Shown: piece by piece, positions 23,079 to 35,065 of the stretch
How positions within the stretch are numbered: the stretch's first letter is position 1
Layout: each line of letters opens with the position of its first letter
Assembly: GCA_007026445.1 (NCBI GenBank)
Contig: VDMD01000027.1
Location: 1 to 64,000 of the forward strand
Direction: 5' to 3'
Origin: Schizophyllum amplum
Lineage: Eukaryota; Basidiomycota; Agaricomycetes; Agaricales; Schizophyllaceae
Length of the DNA stretch: 64,000 nt
Position numbers and translations under genes: made by a program
The notes under the pieces: generated by a model
The model's input: only the letters and a program-made list of their open reading frames with translations
The model's database searches: none
Told to the model about the DNA's origin: nothing

Positions 23079-23443
23079 TCAATTGTACACTTAAAAACTT
23101 AGCAGGGCGCACGTGCATGTTTGAGTTTGCCACGTTATCGCTCGACGCTCAGTGCTTTTCTGTCACTTTCCATCGCACTCATGGTGTCCGGCCCTCTCAA
23201 TTCCATCCTCACTGAAAAAAATGGCACAAATTTTCCTCAGAGGTCACTTCAAAGCATCCAAGCTGAAGCGCGGTGACTTAGACTGAACAGGCGCTCGTCA
23301 TGCCGGTCAGCCGACCTCGTCCCCCCAAGCCCTGTGATCACTGATCTCACTGGCTTGTCGGTCCGCTATCCTCTTCTGATAGCGCTCCCGATGTTGCCAA
23401 AGGTGCTGCTTGACGCTGTCCACCACGACCGACATCGTCGTCC
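23079..23443. other. Short intergenic region
   Basis: No feature recognised between the transporter stop and the start of the MRH-like gene. Confidence 0.45.
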
Positions 23444-25027
23444 ATGTTCTTCTTTGCCGCCATCGTCGCGGCAGCGCTCACGAGATGCGTCGCGCAGCAT
23501 GGCGCAGGCGTTCGATCGCGCGATATCCCACCAGACGCTTTCGGCTCCTTCGCCGGATATCCTCAACTTCAGAAAGGCTCCAACGCACCATTACTACCCT
23601 CATCGCTAGTCGCCTCCGGCACATTCCTCCCCTGCGCTTTCACCCTCTCCGCCATCCACTACAACCTCTGCCCCCTCCTCTCCGGGTCCGAGCCTCTGAC
23701 GATCACCTCGCACGAGTCGACGCCGCCTACCCACACGGACTACACCTATACGATCGGCCGTGGCGCGCCGCTACAGCGCGATCGGACGCTCCCGGACGAG
23801 CTGCAGTGCGGGGAAGGGACGTGGGTGTGTCTACAGGGTGCGTGAACATATCTGAATGCGTGCAGCAGTGCAGTCGCTTATTCGTACCCCCAGTCATCAA
23901 CTCGCGTCCTTCGCATCCTTCGGAACCGCCGCGAGTGCTGCAGGTTGTGCCTATAGCGGTAGCACCCGATCTGAGACCGACAGCGCGAAGGGTAGATGAG
24001 AAGGATGGTGCGTGTGGTCGAATGGCTTCGATGGACCCAGCTGATGATCTCATTCTTCTTCGTACCCTGGTACATCAGCTCTCCGCATCGCAGTCCACGG
24101 CGGGCTTTACAACAACAAACCACAGAAGGCAGTGTTCGACTTCGTCTGTGCTGAGGAGGTATGTCGACTTGTCCTGCTTGTGTCCCTCTCACCCCAGTAC
24201 TTCTTTGATTTTCGAGCCACTCGCCTCCCTGTCAACATCCCCACGTCCCCTCTTGTACCCTTCCCCCTTGCTAACCCATGAATTTCAGACCACCGAGCCT
24301 AGCTTGTCGTGGACGTTCAACGGGACTCATGCTTTTGAATGGCGCTCGGAACACGCGTGCGGCAAGGCTGTCGAACAACCCTCGGAGGGTGGCACAGAGC
24401 CGGGGGATGGAGAGGGCGGGAATACGCCTGTAGGAGACGGCGACGAGGCGTCCCCGCCGACGGATCCGGAGGGAGGCGAGCGACCAGGCGGCGACGTGCG
24501 AGAACCGTCCAGCGGTCCCACGATTCCGCTCGCCGTATGGCTCGTCTTGGGTCTTGGTGTCTTGTGAGTGCTAGCCTTCCAAGTCCGTCCCAATGTAAGA
24601 CAGAGCTCTGATATCCTCTCTTCGTCGCAGATACTTCACCCTCCGCACCCTACCGCCCCGCATACGAAGCGCCCTCCTCCGCCGCAAAGCGCGCAGGACG
24701 ACGGGCATGTATCCGGCGCATGGCCTGGGTGGTATCGTACCCGCGCAGTTCATGCCGGCGAGCTTTCTGCCTGCGGGGCGAGGGAAAGCAGTCTACGAGC
24801 CGCTCTTCGACGCGGAGGAGAATTCATATGAGGCGGATGGGGATTCGTATGGCGCGGGCGACGATACGGATGGTGCAGAAGCGGGCGCGGACGTCGATGG
24901 GCTCGAGGGCGGCGTAAGAGACACGGGGCTCGATAGGCGATATGCAAGTTTCGAGAACGAGGCGAGCCCGCTGAGCGCGACCTTCGGCGGGAGGGGGGCG
25001 TATGGTGCGGCGGGTGGTGGGAAATGA
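23444..25027 (+). CDS. Type I membrane protein with Atg27/MRH-like lumenal domain
   Basis: Starts with a signal peptide (MFFFAAIVAAALTRCVA, probable cleavage after VAQ). The lumenal part has CAFTLSAIHYNLCPLLSG, then TPPTHTDYTYTIGRGAPLQ, LQCGEGTWVCLQ and, after a poorly resolved stretch (23,840-24,290), SLSWTFNGTHAFEWRSEHAC. This Cys pattern and the W.....F.W...HAC end are those of the mannose-6-phosphate-receptor-like fold in Atg27. An acidic Gly/Pro-rich linker leads to a membrane segment (IPLAVWLVLGLGVL plus YFTLRTL in the next exon) and a cytosolic tail with an acidic run ending in AAGGGK. Atg27 recycles between Golgi, endosome and vacuole and supports autophagy; this may be that protein or a related cargo receptor. 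I could not fix the splice sites in the middle. Confidence 0.68.
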
Positions 25028-25548
25028 TGTGAAAGATGGGACGAGGGGAATGTATTAGGGTTACCGCCCGGCTCACCTTAGACTGCCTCCTACCGACTAC
25101 CGCTCTCTATCCGGTCTTCGACGGGGTTCGACTTTACCAATCCCGGCGAGCATAGCTGCGCAGACGACGTCGACCATACAACGAGCGCTTCGGTATCTGG
25201 CAAGGTGCGGTACGCGCTGGCGACTGTCTTCAGCAGCGCCCCCTCGGCGCGATCCTCGACCTGTATCATGTCTATGCAACGCAAACTCTGGACGCCCTTT
25301 GCTCCGCTGAATATTCAACTCGACTGGCCGTGGACTACTGCATCGCGGTGATAGTTGAGTGTTTAGTAATACTTATACCTATGTCTAATGTACGATCATC
25401 TACTCAAACTGTACCTTGTATGATCAGCGAGATTTTGAGAGCCAATTGTTCCAGTGCTGCCGGCTAACAGCCTGCTCGGGACAAGTATAATTCTGACTAT
25501 ACAAAGTCAGATGCTTGACGGGACATGAGGAATGCCTTGTCCCCTCAT
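25028..25548. other. Intergenic, no gene recognised
   Basis: No conserved frame or repeat seen before the tRNA at 25549. Confidence 0.4.
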
Positions 25549-25642
25549 GCATTAATGGGGTAGTGGTAACCTGGGTCGTTGCCATCCGACTGTGTTGAAC
25601 TTGTAGCTCGACCCGCCGGGGGTTCGATTCCCCCTTAATGCA
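25549..25642 (+). tRNA. tRNA-Gly(GCC), copy 2, with 23-nt intron
   Basis: The same mature body as the copy at 20319: GCATTAA acceptor, TTGCCA anticodon loop (GCC), T-arm with TTCGATT, discriminator A. The intron after position 37 is 23 nt, starting TCCGACTG, unrelated in sequence to the introns of the other copies. 94 nt. Confidence 0.95.
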
Positions 25643-26039
25643 CTTATGCATTGCCGGTCCATGAACCGTCTTTCTTTTGCAGAAGAATTAGAGCCAAATT
25701 TTTTCTGGTCGAGCTGCTGGCTGGCAGTCCAGAATTGCCCTCACGCCACTGTGGGTCCGCTTTGATGGCTACTCGGCAATGCCCGAGACACTTGCAAGGC
25801 GATCGAAGGCAAATCGCCCCTCTTGCTCTCAACGTTCAACCACCACCTGCTCTTTGCCCCTCGCTATGGAACGTCCTCTCGAGATCGGTTTCCGTCAGCG
25901 CTATATGCCCTACATGGTACTACAGGATCATAGACGCTACACGAGCGATACGATGGACGCCAAACGATACCGAAATGCTTTTCGCGTTGCCGGATTCCGC
26001 GATAGCCGTCTTTACAAGGAACCTGTCATCGTAGAAGGG

Positions 26040-28020
26040 ACGTCGAGGTCCGACCCTTCGTCGTTTGCGGAGGTCCGATCCCTCTTGCTCCCGTGGAGGT
26101 CCAATCCCTCCAATACGACGGTAGCCCCTATTGGAAACAGCGCTCGAGGTGCCATCCCTCGACCGGGATCCCAGGACCTCACCCCGCACATGATGTTGCC
26201 TTGCACAGACGATACTCGAGATTCGAGCGAAAAACGCGACGGAACGTTACCGGTGCGGCCAGATCCTGTGTTACTGGTTGCACGAGGGGGTCGCATGTCG
26301 CGCATGGCAGTGCTGAGGTTATATCCTTCATGCGCTTGCGGAGGTCCGACCCCTCCGCGTCAGAGAGCTGCAAAGCCCCCTTGCCTGTGAAGGTCCGATC
26401 CCTTCACCGCGGCAATACCCCCTATGGACACCGGTGATCGAGGTGCCAGCCCTCGACCAGGGTCTCTGGCTTACACCACCACGATCTATCGAGCTCATGC
26501 ACCACACGAGATGAAAACGGGAATCTTGCACGGATCATACTCTAAAAGCCACCATATACACTGCCATCTCTGGTCGGATCCCGCGGCTTGCTGCTGCACG
26601 AGGAAGCCGCTCGTCGTCGCAGGCGGGTCGATCCGGAGGTCCGATCCCTCTCGCTCGTGGGAGGCCGTAACCCTCTCTCGCCAACGCGATGGTCGGTTCT
26701 TATCGGCAGCGGCGCTCGAGGTGCCATCCCTCGACCCGGGGTCTCTTGTCCAGGTCCAGACGAGAACTTCACCGCATCATCATCATCACGTCTACGTCGC
26801 ACACACGTCTATGAACACCCGCACATTGTCATCGAAAGCCTACATCAGAAAGTGGTCGAACGAAACAGAGGTCCCAACGATTTGCACCGGATCCCGCGGC
26901 TGTCGTACGAGGGGCTGCCTCGTTGTGGGTGTGCGGAGGTCCGACCCCTTCCCACCTTGTGATGACGGTTCCCTTTCGGCGGCAGCGCCTGAGGTACCAT
27001 TCCTTGGCGTGAGGTCTCAGGTTCACATCAGGGCGTAACTTGAAAACATCTACATGTCGCACCGAAATTGTCGAAGAGCCGAAAACGAAACTCGAAGTCC
27101 ACCGGTCTGGTCGGATCCTGTGGCCATTGCACGCGGGGGCTTTGCTCTACGTGGGACGTGTGCCGAGGTCCGATCCCTCGCGCGTGTTGGAGGTCCAATC
27201 CCTCCTGTACGTTCCCCGATGGTCGCGTCCTTATCGACAATGGCGCTCGAGGTGGTATCCCTCGACGCGGGGTCTCTGGTCCTACCAGGACGCATGTCGA
27301 ACACACGCATATCTTGTCGATCACTTGGCAACCTCCAAAATCATCGTCGAATGTCGAAACCTGTCGAATGTCGAAACCTGTTGAATGTCGAATCTAGTCG
27401 AACTCAAAGTCGTAGTCCACCGGCGTACACCGGATCTCGTGGCTGCTACAGGGGGCTTTTCCAAGAGCAAGTCGTGTGCGGAGGTCCGACCCCTCTGCAT
27501 CTGCGTTTGCGATGGACGGTCTTCATCTACGGCGGCGCTCGGGGTTACATTCCTCGGCGCGGGGTCTCTGGTGCATGCCTGGACAAATTTCAGACGCCGT
27601 TGCCGTTGTCAAATTTGCTCGTCGTTGTCGTTGTCGAATCTCCTCGTCGTGTCGTTGTCGAAAGTCGTCGTTGTCGAATTTCGTCGTTGTCGCTTGTCGA
27701 AAGTCGTCCTTGTCGTTGTCGCTGTCGAATGTCGCTGTCGTCGTCGAACCTTGAAACTCGAAACTGAAGTCGAAATGCAATGTCCACGGTATTCGCCACA
27801 TTCCATGGTGGCCGTCGTACGAGGAGGCCCGCCGCTGCCTGCCGAGGTCCAACCCCTCGCTCGCGTGCCATGCCATGGAGGCCGACTCCTCCTGTTGCTT
27901 CGAAGGTCCAACTCCTTCATCGCGGTCATGGCAGCATTGGTGAACCTCTGTCGGCGACGGCACATCGAGGTGCCATCCCTCGACCATGGAATATCTGGCC
28001 CATACCAGGATCGAATGATA
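26040..28020 (+). repeat. Array of diverged hairpin-bearing repeat units
   Basis: About seven units of 260-430 bp. Each unit contains, in order: a GGATCC(T/C)G block with CACGAGGGGGC-like sequence, one to three hairpins of the form GAGG-TCCRAYC-CCTC (near 26043, 26067, 26093, 26336, 26386, 26634, 26931, 27160, 27187, 27477, 27839, 27897), a CTATCGrCrGyGGCGCTCGAGG block holding a second hairpin (TCGAGG TGCCATC CCTCGA; near 26143, 26437, 26714, 26979, 27245, 27535, 27963) and GGGGTCTCTGGTCC. Reading frames shift between units, so coding is unlikely. The loops resemble the tRNA T-loop / pol III B box (consensus GGTTCRANNCC). Confidence 0.82.
27600..27770. repeat. GTC/TCG-rich simple-sequence tract
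   Basis: An imperfect microsatellite built from TTGTCG, TCGTCG and GTCGAA steps between two units of the hairpin array. Smaller runs of TGTCGAA also occur at 27350-27395. It probably arose by slippage inside an array unit. Confidence 0.75.
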
Positions 28021-29349
28021 TGTCGGACGTTTGGCAGGGCCCTTTCGCGCTTGATGGGGTCACCCTCACCTCGCGCATTGGTGTTCAGCCTTGCGTAGTC
28101 GTTCTGCTTGCCGGGCTATCGTGCTGCTAGGCGTACGAGGCCGACGCGAGTCGGTTTTCGGCGCTTGCGTCCTGCGCTGGTTCACACGGCTGGCACTGTC
28201 GGTTGTCGTAGCTGGCGCGGGGGTACGATGCCTCTGGTGATCAGACGGCGGTTCTGGAGCGCTTATCGCCCACTCCGTCGAGACGCACGTTCTGCAGAAA
28301 GTGCTGCGGACGTGAGTGTTTGCGCTTCGGCGTCGTGTGCTTGTGGCGATGGGAGTTCCAGAGGGACGTGGGATGTCTCTCTGGTTCGACGATCATCGTC
28401 ATGGGTGCGGTGCTTGCTGAAGCAGTCACAGTGGACTGTGGATGCGGGCATCGTTGTTGTCCTGGGCGTTGGGTGCACCTCTTGGTGCCTTTTAGGTGCA
28501 CGGTGCGCTCGATGTCCATGGGCGTCGTGCTTTCGGGCGCGTCATCCCCGGACGTTGAGCTCTACGCTTGACGGCCAACTGCAACCCGCCAGTCGGGATG
28601 CAGGGCACAATCTGCTTGTCGGGCTTGTGCGTTCACGGACCTGGTTCGTGGACAGCGGCGCGATGCTCGCTTGGGACAGAGGAGCTCTTGTCCGCGATGC
28701 ACTTCATGGTGAAGTCCGTTTGCGACAAGTTGCGAGCCTGAACCAACGACGTCGATGTCGATGGCGGCGGGCTTCGCGTCTGTCGTCGTCGTATCCGCGT
28801 AATTTTTTCCACGCCTTCTCCCTTTTGGGAGGTCTTCTGCGCCTGTTGTTTTGGTATATGTCTAGGGTTGGACGTGATGGAGGTAAGCTAACCCTCCGTT
28901 CAAACTCTCGCAATTTACTCATTCCTCTGCAGTGAACGTCAGATGGGAACCTTCTGTTGTATTTTGGATACGGTGTATTCTGTCTTCCGACTCTGTACTT
29001 GGTCATGCGTGTATGACTTATGTCCATTGCCAGTCTCTCCAGCACCTGAGCAAGATGGTAGCGCTCATGTATGAGAACCAGTCGTCACGCCTACGCGCTG
29101 GCATCGATATCGCTTGTTCGGGGAGCCAGGAAATTGTGCAGTGTAGGTCTGCTCACACGAACATTGCCCTTCTATTCACCGGCGCGGGCTATGTCAACTG
29201 ATGCCGCGTCAGTCATTGTACCGTGCGACTCTCCCAGGCCTACCCCCGAACAGAGCTGTCGTCCTCTCCATCACTTCCCTTCGCCAACCGCGTCGCCTTC
29301 GGGATTAGACGATCCCGTCAACTCATCTGTTTTCTCGCTTCCCGCAAGG
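28021..29349. other. Gene-free stretch before the first STAND-like gene
   Basis: Frames of up to 275 codons exist but are Arg/Ser/Val/Trp-rich, with no domain. The part about 28,740-28,830 is weakly similar in layout to 12,840-12,930. The last 300 bases are probably the promoter and leader of the gene starting at 29350. Confidence 0.4.
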
Positions 29350-32300
29350 ATGCCGTCCCTCAGTCTGGCGATGATGCGACGTCCCTCCCAAGACCAACGT
29401 CTGCCCACCTCTTCTCAAGATCATCTCGCCGATATATGGATCCAGGCGATCGGCAAGTACGAGCGCGACACGGGCGTCAAGCTCCTGGACCCATCGGTCG
29501 CCTCCTTCGATTCAGCGGACAAGATCGTCGCATACATCGAGGAGCAAGAGCTGCGTTTCCTGCAGTTCCGTGCCAGCGGACACCCTCGCCTTCGCGAGCG
29601 TATGGAGCCTATCGCGACGATCGTGAGCAGGCTATGTGACTGTCTTGGGGAGGCGGTGATTTCGGTGCGCCTCTACCCTCGGCCAGGTTTGCTCGATGCG
29701 CCTCTGACAGGTCCGCAGCCCGTCTCGCCCGTGAGAGTGCTATTTGCCTCCTTCAAGGTAGCCGTTGAGGTGCGCGTCATGTCAGCTTCAGTCACAGACC
29801 GGACTGAATTAACTTGAGTTGCAGACGGCCGTGAAGTTGAAGGAGGACTACGACGCCATTGTCGACGCTTTCGACAACATGAAATTCTACCTCGACTTCA
29901 TCGAACCTGTAACGGCCTCTCGCTACTACGAGAAGCTACGTGCACCCACCGTCGAGCTACTCGCCCATATACTGGTTGTCATCGGTGTCGTGACGAAGAC
30001 CCGAAGAGATAGGCGCTTCAGTCAGTTTTTTCCACTCAAACGATGTGCACCGCTGATGAGCATTGCAGAGGGATGGTGGAAGAAGCTCTGCGGAAACAAG
30101 GATGTCACCACGGCAATGGCCAAATTGCAAGTCTTGGCCATTAAGCAGCACCACGCTATGTCCGCCGTGACGCTACATGGCGTGGAGCAGAATACGGCTC
30201 TACTGCAGGGTGGATTTTCTTGTAAGTGGCTGTGGTCGTCTGGCTTGCATTTCTTGATGTCTCCTCAGCCACGATGCATCAGCAGGAGATCCATCGGAGG
30301 CATCTTGCTCATATCGAGTATCAGATCCATGGCTAGTCATCGCTGATGCTTGCCGTAGCGTGTAGCTGATATCAGATCCGTAGAGATGGCTCATCGCACC
30401 ATGTTTCGGACCATCCATCATGTGGATATCGACGTTGGTGTATTGGAAGACATGCAGGCCGCCCTTCTTCTACAGAGCCTCGAGACGTTCGAAGCAAAAT
30501 GTGAGCCCTCACTCTAGCTCCGGTTTACTACTGAACATTTTGATCATATATCATTCAGATCGACGTGAAATGCATTTACCTGTCTGGCACACGACAGAGT
30601 TTGTGCAACTTGCCAATCTTGTGCGCGTCTTTCGCGTTAGACGTGCTGGGCGCTGGTTTCTCGACGGAATGTCTTTCTCTTCATTCAAGAAAGGGGACAT
30701 CCAGATGCTCATCCTGCGGGATAGATGTACGTCGTGTTCGCATGTGAATATACTGTACGTGCGATGATATGTCATTCTATGGCATTATCTGACGGCTTAC
30801 AGGGTGTCGGCAATGTGCGATTTGGGGGCCATTTGCGCATCTCCAAGTCAACCTGCTTATCTCTTGCATGTCCTCAACGGCAGCGACTCGTCGTATCTGC
30901 TCTACGAGTTGCTGTGCAAGCTGTACTGCTGCTCGGACGTTTCGTTCCCCGCCAGTGTATACGGTGTGCTGAAAAGCCACACCCAAGTCACTGCAAGCGA
31001 GCTTTTGGGTGTCCTGCACCAGCTCATCAGGCTTATACCACAGCGCATCTACATTGTGGTGGTCGCGGATTCACTCCCCCATTTCGAGGGCATCATGGAC
31101 GTCCTACACGACCTATGCTTTTGCCATAGCAACGTCCACGTTCTAATACATTTCCGCACTTGCGATCCGGCAGCAACTATGGGCGATATCTCTTCGTACG
31201 CCAGGGACATCTCTCTCACAATTTTGTCTTTCCGTGCGTCGCGAGACGCTCAAAAGGACCTCGAGAGTATGGTCGACAATGCCGTTGCAACAGGAGGGTC
31301 TCTGCAGAGGATCAAAGACACTGCGATTGTCCAAGGGAAACTCAGCAAGCTTAGGAGCAAGATCAGCAGGTAAGCCAGCTGTCGGACACTTCGATGGTGT
31401 GACTAATGGACATTTCAAGTTATCGGGAAGCTCAGACGCACAGCGCAAGTTATAGGGACGTTCATTCCGTACTATCGACCCTCGATCGTCTGAGCAAGCT
31501 CCCCGTCGATGTATTACAAGACCTGCATGTCCTCATCGAGACCATCCATGCGTTATACCGTCCACTTCCCCACGACGACTCGCGCCAGGAGCAGGAGATA
31601 GAGAACCATTTGATCAGCTTGACTTGGTTTGCGTATAGGCACAAGCGACTCGATCATATGTCGAGGGCTGAGCTTTGGCAGCTCCTATTGCTCGATGCAG
31701 TTCCATACCTAAGGACGACATCATCATCGCTCCAGCTCAATGCCGGCGTGTTCTCATTTCTCTTGAAATGTAGTGGCGAGGTATTCAACAGTGTCATGCA
31801 ATACCTCGCGACGCAAACTCTGCCAGTCTGGACCGCCTCGGCTGCCCAGCGCGACAGTGCATATTGCTTGATGACCCGCATAAGCATCGAAATCATTTCC
31901 TACTACGACGCTTATCAAGTTATCAATGCTTCACTGGCAGACAAACGACACAACACTCTCTACCTCGATGCCGTTAACCACTGGATGTCCTACGCGGAAG
32001 CAGTGGACCTCCCCTCGCACCCGGACTTGCGGGACTCCATCGCCCACTTCATACGCCTTAACAACGGCGATATCTTGACAGATGGCCTCCCGCACTTCGT
32101 CTACAGTGCAGATCTACCCCTTCATCGTGCAGCATCCTATCCAAGTCGACAGATTGTGGCTATACTCATCGACCTAGGAGCCGACGTCAATGCGAAGGAC
32201 CAGTACGGTCAGACACCTCTTCATGTGGTAGCCAGGATCTCGAGGAGAGGCGCTATCGAGACAGTGGGGTTGCTGTTCGTTGGAGGGGCCGACATAGACG

Positions 32301-32602
32301 CAACCGATGCAGAGGGTCAGACGCCATTGCACGTCGCAATTCGTGACATGGAATTCGACAACGTCAACTTCCTTCTCGCTCTTGGTGCGAACACCGACAT
32401 TCGCGACAACAAGGGACGGACGCCGTTGGACCTGGCTCGCGAGCAAGTCCAGCGGAATAAGTGGCCACGCATCATGTCGGCAGAGGCGCCCGACCCTTCG
32501 CTTATAGCGACGAAGTTCCCACCGCCCCAGTTCCCGAACCCGAGCAGCGCAGCTGCGGCGGAGCGTGCGCTGATCATACGTCAAGAGAGCAATGCACGGT
32601 GA
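29350..32602 (+). CDS. Goodbye / pseudo-NACHT / ankyrin STAND-like protein 1
   Basis: Fungal STAND architecture in five or more exons. N-terminal Goodbye domain: DIWIQAIGKYERDTGVKLLD, then SFDSADKIVAYIEEQELRF and DYDAIVDAFDNMKFYLDF. A linker with IDVGVLEDMQ follows. The NACHT entry segment is RRAGRWFLDGMSFSSFKKGD, but where a P-loop (GxxxxGK[ST]) should follow the sequence is LILRDRCTSCSHVNIL, joined across the intron 30755-30802 to VSAMCDLGAICASP. The Walker B position reads RIYIVVVADSL instead of an hhhhDE box. The C-terminus has about three ankyrin repeats (32,100-32,450) with ADVNAKDQYGQTPLHV, ADIDATDAEGQTPLHVAI and ANTDIRDNKGRTPLDLA. Such proteins are proposed sensors of non-self in fungi; this one probably cannot hydrolyse nucleotide. 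A paralogue faces it at 44958-48173. Confidence 0.8.
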
Positions 32603-33940
32603 TAGCCAACGTAGGCCGAGGGAAGGCGGACGAATCTGTGGCACACGCCGCTTGTACATAGCCAATAAACATCCATTTTGCTATTGACGATGTGTGTGCG
32701 ATGATTAAGGCAGAGCCGGAACAGCCCACTTCGGCAAATGCGACGAAGACGTCCCCTCGAAACTGCTGCCATTCAGTGCGAACGACTTCACGTTTTCGTT
32801 CTTCGCGGTGCCTGTAGCCGACGAGCTCGAGCTAAATAGCAAACCCCAGCGGCGCGAATGCTAGCGGTAGTCCTCGAGAGTGTCGAGGTCGACGATCTGA
32901 CGGCGTACGAATGGTCGCGTATATTGCCCGTGCGGCGGACACTCGGCGAGACAGGATGCCAGTATTGCGTTCGTCTGCGTCACCATCGCCCAGTCTTCCA
33001 CGCGAACGAGCCCGTCGCGCTCGCTGGTGCGTCTCCCATCTCATTCCAGATGTCCAGAGCGCGCCATACACGTCGTAGAAGAGACGCGCGTAAGAACGAC
33101 GGTTCAGGATAGAGGAAGCGGCATGATGGGTGGTGTGCCGTAGAATAAGATCTAGCCTTCGAGGGAGGAGCATGGTTGGGGACGGCTTGTCGACTGACTT
33201 CACTCGACGTAGATCGCGCCGCGGGCTCGTCCGCGGTATAAGGCAGTTGTCACCGTCGCGCCGCGTATCGTCACCCTCCCGGCGCAAATCGTCGTCGTCG
33301 CCTGCGTCGCGACGGTGCCCTCGCGACGTTGGTCCGCCTTCCCGTGCAAGCAGACCCCGAGGTTCAAAAGCATCCCGCAGTACGCACGAGACGTCGCAGT
33401 ATACACCAGACGCCCCAGATGAAGCTCCAGACGTAGCTCGCGCGCTCCCCATCCACATCCGTCCCCGGCCCGACGAATGCGATGACAAGGGCGTCGTGAA
33501 TTGCGGATGATCGATCCATCAGGGACTCCTGAATGGTCGTGGACTTCTGGACGACACGACGTGGATTTCAGGATAAGCAACGAGTGGACGACTGTAGTCT
33601 GAAGTTTGAATGAACGACGAGTGACGAGAGGATTTGAAATGGCGTGGAGAGTATGAGCCCTTCGTCCGCGCGTCGGGTAAGTACGGGCACTTCGAGAGCG
33701 TAGAGCCTAAGGGTGCGCGCGTGCAGCGCGTAGTACGTTGCGGAGAGTCCAGCGTCCCTGGGTGCGTATCTCTCTGCCTGGAGCGATCTGGCACCCGCCA
33801 TAATCCAGCGCGTATCCATAAACCACCTGGCACGGTCGAGCGCGCATCCACCTTCTCGTTGCACGCGGGTCGGCTGTCCTCCACAACTGCCTGTCTTCCA
33901 TGTATTGCGTCCTTCTCTGCGCTGCTACACGTCCGACACG
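32603..33940. other. Gene-poor, no gene recognised
   Basis: The minus strand has Arg/Thr-rich frames of up to 218 codons (32832-33488) that overlap other frames and show no domain. A real but unrecognised gene cannot be excluded, since a TSGMRWETHQ-like hydrophilic patch reads smoothly, but I cannot support it. Confidence 0.35.
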
Positions 33941-33944
33941 CAGA

Positions 33945-34088
33945 CGTCGCACCCTTCGGAATGTCGTGACCCCACACCCTTCGGGACGTCGTGACCCGGC
34001 ATCCTTCGGGACGTCGCGACTTCGCGCCGGCATGACTTCGCACCCTTCGGGACGGCATGACTCCGCACCCTCCTGGACGTCGCGAATT
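33945..34088. repeat. 25-bp minisatellite
   Basis: ACCCTTCGGGACGTCGTGAC-like units start at 33951, 33976, 34001, 34042 and 34067: spacing 25, 25, 41 and 25. Units differ at two to five positions. Confidence 0.8.
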
Positions 34089-34220
34089 TGCACGAGGCTG
34101 TTGGACCGCAAACGCGAAGCACGATCACCGGAATCGGGTAGTAGCGCTCGAGCCTCCCGTCCAGAGATCGCTTGAACGGGGAGCTGCGAGCCGAACGGAG
34201 GACGATCGAAAAGGACGGGG

Positions 34221-34282
34221 CGTTGAGTTGAGGACGCGTTGAGTTGAGGACGCGTGAATTGAGGACGCGTTGAGCCGAGGGC
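34221..34282. repeat. 17-bp minisatellite
   Basis: About three and a half copies of GTTGAGTTGAGGACGC-like units. Confidence 0.75.
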
Positions 34283-34859
34283 ATCGGGGGTGAACACGTT
34301 TCCTGCGTTCGTCGCGTTTGTGTGCGCCCGGAGACCAAGGCAGGCGCGATTCCAAGGGCGCTTGCTCGGCGAGCGAGTCATCGAAGCCGCGCAAGCACAT
34401 TGACGGTGGTCCCCGGCGTTAGATAGCAGCAGCCACATCTGTGTTCCTGACAGGTCGCGGGGAACGCGGCGGGGAAGAAGGTGATTAGGCAGTACTAAGG
34501 TTAGCAGCAACGTTCCTTCCCCGTCCGAGGCGCAGTAGCAAGGCAACAGCCACCGGTGCGCGAGCCGCTCCTAGACGTCGTCGACCACACAACCCTCGGG
34601 TAGGGATGAGGTTGAAGGTGAATCATTGCCGAGCTCCCCGAGCGTGTCGATTTCGGTCGCGGTATGCTTGACCAGCCGACGAGCCTTTCCCTCGGAGATC
34701 GTCCGCGCCGGCATTCTCGCCCGCTTCTACCTCCTACGATCCGTCGTCCACGTCCGCTACCCGCGGAGGCAGAAGACATGCGGTGCGCCGCAAGGCATGC
34801 AATGCGCCGACCGCTGCCCTCGCTCGTGGTCGCAGGTCGTGCCCGTAGTCGCTGGTCGT

Positions 34860-35065
34860 CTCCGACAGGGCTCGTGGTCGCAAGCCATCCCCGACGGGGC
34901 TCGTAGTTGCAAGTCATCCCCGACGAGGCTCGTACACGTAGTTGCAAGTCGTCCCCGACGGGGCTCGCACACGTTGTTGCAAGTTGTCCCCGAAGGGGCT
35001 CGTAGTTGCAAGTCGTGCTCGTAGTTGCAAGTCATCCCCGACGCGCCTCGCAGTGCATTCGAGTC
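34860..35065. repeat. Minisatellite of 28-40 bp units with palindromic core
   Basis: Repeated GGGCTCGTAGTTGCAAGTC followed by rTCCCCGACG. The joint CCCCGACGGGG (also CCCCGAAGGGG) is a small inverted repeat. At least five units of variable length. Confidence 0.75.

Noticed and set aside
25779..28098. Chain of long plus-strand frames (203-237 codons) over the 26-28 kb array
   Set aside because: The repeated peptide-like phrases occur in different frames in different units, so they reflect the DNA repeat rather than a repeat protein.
30717..30757. The stretch after RGD in receptor 1 as an intron with donor GTACGTCG at 30728
   Set aside because: That donor breaks the frame to the next exon. The donor GTACGT at 30755 joins in phase and aligns with the paralogue.
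33945..35065. CRISPR-like array
   Set aside because: Units are head-to-tail minisatellites without unique spacers of constant length, and the genome is eukaryotic.
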